From positions 1-9,484 of the forward strand of contig CAZPPK010000114.1 in assembly GCA_964588415.1 (NCBI GenBank): a DNA stretch of 9,484 nucleotides, read 5' to 3'. A model generated the notes under the pieces. It searched no databases. It had not been told where the DNA came from and worked only from the letters and a program-made list of their open reading frames with translations. The stretch comes from Sulfidibacterium sp964588415. GTDB taxonomy: Bacteria; Bacteroidota; Bacteroidia; Bacteroidales; F082. Positions 5,454-9,484 of this stretch are shown one piece after another. Within the stretch, counting starts at the first letter, position 1. The number at the start of each line of letters is the position of its first letter. Made by a program: the position numbers and the translations under genes.

Positions 5454-6200
5454 GTGATCATCGATATAATTCCTTACGCATCTGCCATCAGGCCCGACCT
5501 GGTAAAAAAACGCAGTGTTGTTGTCGTTGACGTGCTCCGTGCCGGTTCCGTAATGGTTACGGCCCTAGCATACGGGGCAGAATCTTTTATCGCGGCGGCA
5601 TCGGTAAAAGAGGCTTTGCGGATTGCTTCTGAAATTCCTACCAAAGAATGTCTGCTGGGCGGAGAGCGCAATACCGAGATTATCGAAGGTTTTGACCTGG
5701 GTAATTCCCCGCTGGATTACACAGAAGAAAAAGTAAAAGGCAAAACTGTTATACTGGCTACATCCAATGGCACCAAAGCCCTGAATGCCTTACATGGTGC
5801 AAACCGTGTTTTCATCGGGACTTTTCTGAACATGCATGCTTTGACAGAAAAACTGGCAGATCTGGACGAACTGGTTCTGGTCTGTTCAGGAACCAATAAT
5901 AACTTCTCCATGGATGATGCCCTTTGTGCTTCTGTCATTATCGACCAGATTTCGATGAAGAAGGAAGTAAAACTCTCAGATATGGCTCTAACACTTCAAA
6001 TGGCATTCAATGGTAAGACTGTCAATTTTAAAGAACAACTCCACGACTCTTACCACATGAATTTGTTGATAAGAAACGGATTTGAACGGGATGTAGATTA
6101 TTGTCTTCAGGAAAATTTATTTGACATCGTTCCTGAAATGTATAACGGAAAAATAATTGTCCCGGACACGATATACAAGCAAATGGAAACAAAATGTTGA
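5454..6200 (+). CDS. comB: ComB-type 2-phosphosulfolactate phosphatase
   Basis: Predicted Mg-dependent phosphatase of the ComB family, which in methanogens removes phosphate from 2-phosphosulfolactate on the way to coenzyme M. The 248 residues fit the family. Marks visible in order are VVVVDVLRAGS (22-32), GGER (69-72), GFDLGNSP (79-86), TSNGT (103-107), CSGTNNNFS (144-152) and the D-D pair at 154-155. Bacteria of this kind do not make coenzyme M, so the true substrate is open; neighbouring sulfonate genes are not seen. The GTG at 5454 is the only start that keeps the N-terminus IIDIIPYA. A four-codon ORF (5443-5457) ends in a TGA overlapping this GTG, suggesting coupled start. It is transcribed divergently from gltX. 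Confidence 0.88.
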   Translation: MIIDIIPYASAIRPDLVKKRSVVVVDVLRAGSVMVTALAYGAESFIAAASVKEALRIASEIPTKECLLGGERNTEIIEGFDLGNSPLDYTEEKVKGKTVILATSNGTKALNALHGANRVFIGTFLNMHALTEKLADLDELVLVCSGTNNNFSMDDALCASVIIDQISMKKEVKLSDMALTLQMAFNGKTVNFKEQLHDSYHMNLLIRNGFERDVDYCLQENLFDIVPEMYNGKIIVPDTIYKQMETKC

Positions 6201-6329
6201 TACAGAAAATGATAGTTGTTGCATATGGATAGCTCATTGTCCGTTTTTGAACATAGTATGGTATATTCTGAACAACCGGGGGTAAATTTTTTTTTCCGGG
6301 GTTTTTTATGTATTTGTGTAACAATAATT

Positions 6330-6337
6330 TATTTTTG
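6330..6337 (+). promoter_or_regulatory. Candidate -7 box for the tolC-like gene
   Basis: TATTTTTG matches TAnnTTTG exactly. It overlaps the GTG at 6337 that opens the longest frame, so that codon would lie before the transcript start. The -33 element is weak. A start near 6343 would leave a leader of roughly 145 bases before the signal-peptide ATG at 6490. Confidence 0.5.
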
Positions 6338-6489
6338 TGGCACGTTTTGTGTTGATGAAGGGTAATTTTAAAAACATGTTAATTGCTATGAGACGAATTA
6401 TTAAATTATTTTCAACGAGAGTTCCCATAGATGGGAAGAAACAAATTTCAGAAAACACGAACGGTAATACCGGCAGGGTTTCCTTTCGT

Positions 6490-7869
6490 ATGAAAAGTGG
6501 AAATATATTTCTTACAGGGTTGGTCGCCTTGATTTTGATGGTTTCAGCCGCTTCAGCACAGAATAAATCTGCAGTTGAACCTAACAAATTATGGTCGCTT
6601 GAAGATTGTATCAACTATGCATTAAAGAACAACATCACCATCAAGCAAAGTTACCTCACCGTTAAATCTTCGAAGGCAGATTTATTACAGAGCAAATTAA
6701 ATTTTCTCCCTTCTTTCAATGCCAGTACCAATCAATCTAACACATGGGGCCGAGCAATCAATCATTACACGAATCAGTATACTACTCAAAAAAGTAACCA
6801 GTATTACGCGTCAGTGAATGGGAACATTACGTTGTTCAGCGGTTTTCAGAATGTGAACAAGTTAAGGCTGGAGGAATTTAACTATCTGGCCTCAAAATAT
6901 AGCTCCGATGAAATCAAGGATAACATTTCACTAAATATTGCTGCTGCTTATCTTCAAATACTTTATAACATTGAAACTGTAAATAATGCAAAACGTCAAC
7001 TGGAATCGACCCAGGATCAAATAAACCTTACCAGAAAAGAAGTTGAAGTTGGGAAAGTAGCTCGTGGCAATTTGCTGGATATTGAAGCACAAGGTGCCAG
7101 CGACAAAGTAAATCTGGTCAAGGCACAAAACCAGTTGATGCTGGCTCGTCTAGACTTAATGCAATTACTTGATTTAAAATCAAGTACACCTTTTGACATT
7201 CAAAAACCCACGTTTAATATAACCCATAAACCAAACCTACTGCCCATCATCATCATCTACAACACTGCTGTAGGCATCATGCCTCAGATCAAAAATGCGG
7301 AATACAATGTGAAAGTTGCCGGAGCTTCACTGGCAATGACACGTGGCCAGAGAAGCCCATCACTCAGTTTTTATTCTTCCTATAGTAACCAGTATTTGCC
7401 ACAACTCAACACACCATTAGGCCAACAGATTCGACAAAATTACAGTTACGGATTGGGATTCAGTCTTTCTATTCCAATCTTAAATCACTTCCAGGTCAGC
7501 ACTGCCATTACCAAATCAAAAATCAGTTTGCAACAAGCCAAGCTCACTCTTGAAAATCAAAAAAATACGCTTCGGAAAAACATCGAAACGGCTTATACCG
7601 ATGCACTTGCTTCCTATCAAACCTACGAAGCAAGCTTGAAATCAGTTGAATCTCTGAAAGAATCCTTTAAATATGCAAAGGAAAAATTCAACGTAGGGTT
7701 AATGAGTTCAACGGATTACACCCTGGCAAAAAACAATTATTTCAATGCTGAATCTACATTGACTTCGGCGAAATACGATTATATTTTCAAGACTAAAATC
7801 CTTGATTTTTATCTCGGCCGGAGCTTAAATTTAAATGACATCGCTGCTTCCGCCAACAGCATGAAATAA
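6490..7869 (+). CDS. TolC-family outer-membrane efflux protein
   Basis: Outer-membrane channel component of a tripartite efflux or type I secretion machine. The chosen ATG gives a 459-residue precursor with a clean signal peptide: MKSG, a hydrophobic stretch, then SAASA before QNKS, with cleavage near residue 23. The mature part starts with the family signature LWSLEDCINYALKNN (34-48), followed by long alternating helices and beta segments such as SVNGNITLFSGFQN, and a second repeat (YSYGLGFSLSIPIL) with helices rich in Gln, Lys and Glu. That duplicated layout is the OEP/TolC fold. The frame is open back to a GTG at 6337, adding 51 residues before the signal peptide; this would bury the signal, so I reject it. 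The adaptor gene follows 45 bases later on the same strand. Confidence 0.92.
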   Translation: MKSGNIFLTGLVALILMVSAASAQNKSAVEPNKLWSLEDCINYALKNNITIKQSYLTVKSSKADLLQSKLNFLPSFNASTNQSNTWGRAINHYTNQYTTQKSNQYYASVNGNITLFSGFQNVNKLRLEEFNYLASKYSSDEIKDNISLNIAAAYLQILYNIETVNNAKRQLESTQDQINLTRKEVEVGKVARGNLLDIEAQGASDKVNLVKAQNQLMLARLDLMQLLDLKSSTPFDIQKPTFNITHKPNLLPIIIIYNTAVGIMPQIKNAEYNVKVAGASLAMTRGQRSPSLSFYSSYSNQYLPQLNTPLGQQIRQNYSYGLGFSLSIPILNHFQVSTAITKSKISLQQAKLTLENQKNTLRKNIETAYTDALASYQTYEASLKSVESLKESFKYAKEKFNVGLMSSTDYTLAKNNYFNAESTLTSAKYDYIFKTKILDFYLGRSLNLNDIAASANSMK

Positions 7870-7914
7870 GGCGAATAAATCCTTAATTTAGCATCGTTTT
7901 TAAAATATCTTCTC

Positions 7915-9276
7915 ATGGCAACAAACCGCAAAAAAAAGTTATTCATTATCGCCGGTGCGCTGGTGTTGATCATTATCATAGTTCTGGCTATTAAGAAAGG
8001 AAAATCCTCCGATGGATTGAAAGTCGTTACAGAAGCAGTCCAAACGCGTAACCTGATTGAAACCGTTTCGGCCAACGGACAAATTCAGCCTGTTAAAGAT
8101 GTGAAAATCAGTCCTTACATTTCTGGCGAGGTGGTTAACCTTTATGTCAAAGAAGGAGATTATGTTACGACAGGGCAAAAGCTGGCGAAAATTGATCCTA
8201 AAATATACATTTCCACCTATCAGCAAATCAAAGCTGCTTTGCAAACCGCCCAAGCCAACGAAGCCAGTTCAAAAGCACAGATTTCACAGGCGCAAGCACA
8301 ATTCATTAAAGCAAAACTTGATTTCCAGCGGAATGAGAAGTTATATAAGAATCAGGTAATTTCCCAGTCTGACTTTGAAACATCTCAATCAAATTATCAG
8401 GTTGCCAAGTCCAGCGTAACAGCTGCTGAAGAAAACTTTAAGGCAAGCCAATTTCAGGTAAAAAACGCACAGGCCCAGTTATCGCAGGCCCAGGACAATT
8501 TAAACCGTACCACCATTTATGCCCCTAACGACGGTACCGTTTCAACGCTTAGCGTTGAAAAAGGTGAACGGGTTACCGGCGCTTCCCAGTTTTCCGCCGG
8601 TACACAGATCATGCTCATTGCCAATCTGGATAATCTGGAGGCCGACGTACAAGTCAATGAAAATGACATTATGAATGTTGGATTGAATGATACAGCCTTG
8701 ATTGAAGTGGATGCTTTTTTGAACCACGAGTTTAAAGGCGTTGTGACTGAAATTGCAACTTCCGCCAACACCACAGGTACCAGTGCCGACCAGGTTACCA
8801 ATTTTGATGTCAAGATACGGCTGTTAAAATCTTCATATGCAGGTCTCATTCGTCCGAAAGCACCTATTCCGTCTCCTTTCAGACCTGGCATGTCGGCAAC
8901 TGTTGAAATACAAACTAAAAGAGCTGACAATGCTCTTTCAGTTCCCATTCAGGCCGTAACCACACGTTCGGATTCTTCCTTTCGGAATTCAGCTATTGTC
9001 AAAAGAGAGCTTAATAAACCGAAAAATACCAACAGTAATGCCAGTAATTCAGACTTTCAGAAAATCAAAGAATATGTTTTCGTGAACGAAAAAGGTATTG
9101 CCAAAAGAAAACTTGTAACCACTGGCATTCAGAATAACATGTACATCCAGGTTCTGACCGGATTGAAAAAGGGAGAAAAAGTCATTACAGCTCCTTATAG
9201 TCTGGTTTCCAAAACGCTTAAAAACGGCGATAAAGTTATCAGTGTACCCCAAAGGGATCTTTTTGGTAAGAAATAA
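7915..9276 (+). CDS. MacA/HlyD-type periplasmic efflux adaptor
   Basis: Membrane-fusion protein linking an inner-membrane pump to the TolC-like channel encoded just upstream. The 453 residues begin with KKK and one membrane anchor (9-26), without a lipobox. Next come the first half of the lipoyl domain (about 52-94, with SGEVVNLYVKEGDYV at 70-84), a Gln/Ala-rich coiled-coil hairpin (about 95-200) that would meet the TolC tips, the second lipoyl half (TIYAPNDGTVS, about 200-210), beta-barrel segments and a membrane-proximal domain containing VTTGIQ and LKKGEKVI. A polar Asn/Ser-rich insert precedes KEYVFV near residue 380. The architecture is closest to MacA, whose partner is the ABC permease MacB, but no transporter gene follows: tsaB starts 17 bases after the stop. 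A weak TAATTTAG box lies in the 45-base gap upstream. Confidence 0.92.
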   Translation: MATNRKKKLFIIAGALVLIIIIVLAIKKGKSSDGLKVVTEAVQTRNLIETVSANGQIQPVKDVKISPYISGEVVNLYVKEGDYVTTGQKLAKIDPKIYISTYQQIKAALQTAQANEASSKAQISQAQAQFIKAKLDFQRNEKLYKNQVISQSDFETSQSNYQVAKSSVTAAEENFKASQFQVKNAQAQLSQAQDNLNRTTIYAPNDGTVSTLSVEKGERVTGASQFSAGTQIMLIANLDNLEADVQVNENDIMNVGLNDTALIEVDAFLNHEFKGVVTEIATSANTTGTSADQVTNFDVKIRLLKSSYAGLIRPKAPIPSPFRPGMSATVEIQTKRADNALSVPIQAVTTRSDSSFRNSAIVKRELNKPKNTNSNASNSDFQKIKEYVFVNEKGIAKRKLVTTGIQNNMYIQVLTGLKKGEKVITAPYSLVSKTLKNGDKVISVPQRDLFGKK

Positions 9277-9293
9277 ATCTTAAACAGACAAGT

Positions 9294-9484
9294 TTGGGGA
9301 AGATATTAAACATAGAAACCGCAACGCGGGTTTGTTCGGTTGCTTTGTCGGAAAACGGTAATGTGGTTGCTATTCAGGAATCTGATTCTAAAAATTCCCA
9401 CGCGGAACAGATCACCATTTTTTCAGAACAGGTTATTTATAAATCCGGCATCAGTTTTAGCGATCTCGATGCTGTTGCCATCAG
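9294..9484 (+). CDS. tsaB: TsaB, tRNA threonylcarbamoyladenosine synthesis subunit (5' part, cut by window end)
   Basis: Partner of TsaD and TsaE in making N6-threonylcarbamoyladenosine at position 37 of ANN-decoding tRNAs. About 63 residues are present. ILNIETATRVCSVALS matches the N-terminal ASKHA-fold strand pair of TsaB (family pattern ILxIETST..CSVAL), followed by the HAE segment and SGISFSDLDAVAI, which precedes the expected G-P-G-S-Y-T-G-L-R motif beyond the edge. The frame has no ATG near the start; TTG at 9294 gives MGKILNIET and is chosen (the frame is closed by a TAA at 9267). It follows the adaptor stop by 17 bases and is probably in the same transcript. Confidence 0.9.
   Translation, partial: MGKILNIETATRVCSVALSENGNVVAIQESDSKNSHAEQITIFSEQVIYKSGISFSDLDAVAI

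Noticed and set aside
6274..6306. Possible terminator after comB formed by the two CCGGGG stretches
   Set aside because: They are direct repeats; only 4 bp (CCGG/CCGG) can pair, across a long T-rich loop.
6337..6489. GTG at 6337 as start of the TolC-like protein (51 extra residues)
   Set aside because: It overlaps the probable -7 box and would place a polar segment before an otherwise perfect signal peptide starting at 6490.
8517..8948. 143-codon open frame on the minus strand
   Set aside because: Lies antisense to the adaptor's lipoyl and barrel region, shows no domain, and the plus-strand protein is clearly the real one.

Overview
The window looks like a piece of chromosome from a member of the Bacteroidota. 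Four genes or gene groups have the phylum's sigma-factor box TAnnTTTG just upstream (tRNA-Cys, gltX, comB, the tolC-like gene). The GluRS carries the spacer after KLSKR that I recall from Bacteroidota enzymes, and an ATPase/DUF4143 protein and a TolC/adaptor pair of the kind common in Bacteroidales are present. Base composition is moderately AT-rich.

Left part (1-1590) is a gene graveyard. It opens with a REP-like hairpin at the window edge, then the in-frame remnant of a NarL-type receiver, then a single receiver-domain protein whose last strand has been scrambled by two compensating frameshifts. On the other strand lie the pieces of one decayed DNA methyltransferase: several frameshifts, a ruined SAM-binding motif and a missing catalytic motif IV. 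A bidirectional terminator (1592-1625) closes this part.

Middle part (1627-5218), all on the minus strand, holds housekeeping genes: gltX (glutamyl-tRNA synthetase), an AAA_14/DUF4143 ATPase, folB (dihydroneopterin aldolase), a tiny cysteine-rich CWC-type protein overlapping folB, and tRNA-Cys(GCA). The ATPase appears to be an accessory gene lodged between gltX and folB. It is preceded by two matching palindromes 32 bp apart, one of them inside its probable promoter.

The divergent spacer between gltX and comB (5219-5453) contains the most unusual non-coding structure: eight degenerate units with an ACAAT core at exact 11-bp steps (5255-5342), immediately upstream of the gltX promoter.

Right part (5454-9484), plus strand: comB-type phosphatase, a TolC-family outer-membrane protein with a long leader, a MacA/HlyD-type periplasmic adaptor, and the start of tsaB (tRNA t6A37 synthesis), which runs off the window. 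The outer-membrane protein and adaptor would form two of the three layers of an efflux or secretion machine, but no inner-membrane transporter is next to them. I see no complete unknown system; the most worthwhile leads are the 11-bp array and the twin palindromes.
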